Below, piece after piece: positions 63,873 to 64,000 of a stretch of DNA of 64,000 nucleotides (position 1 is the stretch's first letter; each line of letters begins with the position of its first letter). The stretch comes from Leisingera aquimarina DSM 24565 (lineage in GTDB: Bacteria > Pseudomonadota > Alphaproteobacteria > Rhodobacterales > Rhodobacteraceae): contig NZ_KI421504.1 of NCBI RefSeq assembly GCF_000473165.1, positions 2,402,009-2,466,008 of the forward strand, written 5' to 3'. Position numbers and translations under genes: made by a program. A model generated the notes under the pieces. The model did no database searches, was not told where the DNA came from, and worked only from the letters and a program-made list of their open reading frames with translations.

Positions 63873-63900
63873 AAAGGCGCGTCCGTGAGGGCGCGCCTTT
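63873..63900 (+). terminator. intrinsic terminator of the tatABC operon
   Basis: AAAGGCGCG (63873-63881) pairs with CGCGCCTTT (63892-63900), a 9-bp stem with a 10-base loop, running into TTCTTT. It begins 22 bases after the tatC stop. The final 100 bases of the window hold no supported gene. Confidence 0.8.
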
Positions 63901-64000
63901 TTCTTTGCTGCATACCTTTGATCGATAGTTGTGGGGCCGGGCCTCTGGCTTTGGCGCCCGCTGCGTATGCAGTCAACCGCTGTTCGCAGCGCTGATTATC

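Noticed and set aside
63767-63976. Short minus-strand frame opposite the tatC end
   Set aside because: It overlaps the tatC tail and the terminator; Ser-rich end and no ribosome site.
1-64000. CRISPR array, tRNA/rRNA genes, prophage, toxin-antitoxin or known defence cassette
   Set aside because: No regularly spaced repeats, tRNA cloverleaf 3' ends, phage structural genes or defence-family motifs were seen while reading both strands; automated RNA and defence scans could still find weak cases.

Overview
The window is GC-rich, densely coding DNA from an alphaproteobacterium of the order Rhodobacterales, most likely the Roseobacter group (Phaeobacter/Leisingera/Ruegeria-like). This rests on several signs. 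The nuo operon is interrupted by small accessory genes typical of Rhodobacterales (DUF5337- and DUF5333-like). An LpcC-like core glycosyltransferase sits next to waaA. There is a full leucine/isovalerate (liu) cluster, an FnrL-type box upstream of ompW, and a GC-rich intergenic repeat with an AGTATTT core of the kind I associate with this group. No genus call is possible without database searches.

Layout. 1-1550: two tandem M20 amidohydrolases, the first cut by the window edge. 1551-2872: a graveyard of broken IS110 and IS3 transposase pieces. 2873-6253 (minus): a lipopolysaccharide inner-core glycosyltransferase, waaA and moaA. 6345-11284: a small lipoprotein facing a minus-strand operon glmU-glmS-PPOx-alkD, which makes UDP-GlcNAc and carries an alkylation-repair glycosylase. 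11416-14628: gph, a DegT aminotransferase, a CreA-like protein and a frameshifted SH3-domain gene. 14706-24613: the liu leucine-degradation operon (ivd, acyl-CoA synthetase, mccB, mccA, HMG-CoA lyase, methylglutaconyl-CoA hydratase). It has a good sigma-70-like promoter and a TetR-like palindrome in front, two secreted-protein genes inside, and a divergent ompW with an FNR-type site.

24847-46334: a complete 14-subunit complex I operon, nuoA to nuoN. Eight non-core genes lie within it: a 56-aa protein, a DUF5337-like membrane protein, a MAPEG protein, two lipoproteins, a DUF5333-like protein, a SAM methyltransferase and a CMD-family protein. A strong hairpin follows nuoN, then birA, coaX and rnj (RNase J). 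46536-51833 (minus): a small unknown protein, a DEAD-box helicase, a GT2-like glycosyltransferase, an unknown protein and prfC. 52031-55422: a hybrid histidine kinase, an IS30 remnant and a Hint-domain protein. 55603-57514: an SDR lacking the usual active-site Tyr/Lys, paired with an AlkC-like repair protein. 57754-60882: arsenite methyltransferase, an orphan Fe3+-type ABC ATPase and a GNAT. 60950-62081: a WYL-domain regulator and an ABM-like protein with a perfect palindrome upstream. 62239-63851: tatABC.

Most of the window is ordinary core metabolism. I saw no tRNA, rRNA, CRISPR array, phage, toxin-antitoxin or known defence system, and nothing I can defend as a wholly new system. The best leads are the passenger genes in the nuo and liu operons, the HhH-like tail on NuoE, the SDR/AlkC pair, the GT2/unknown pair, and three candidate regulatory palindromes.
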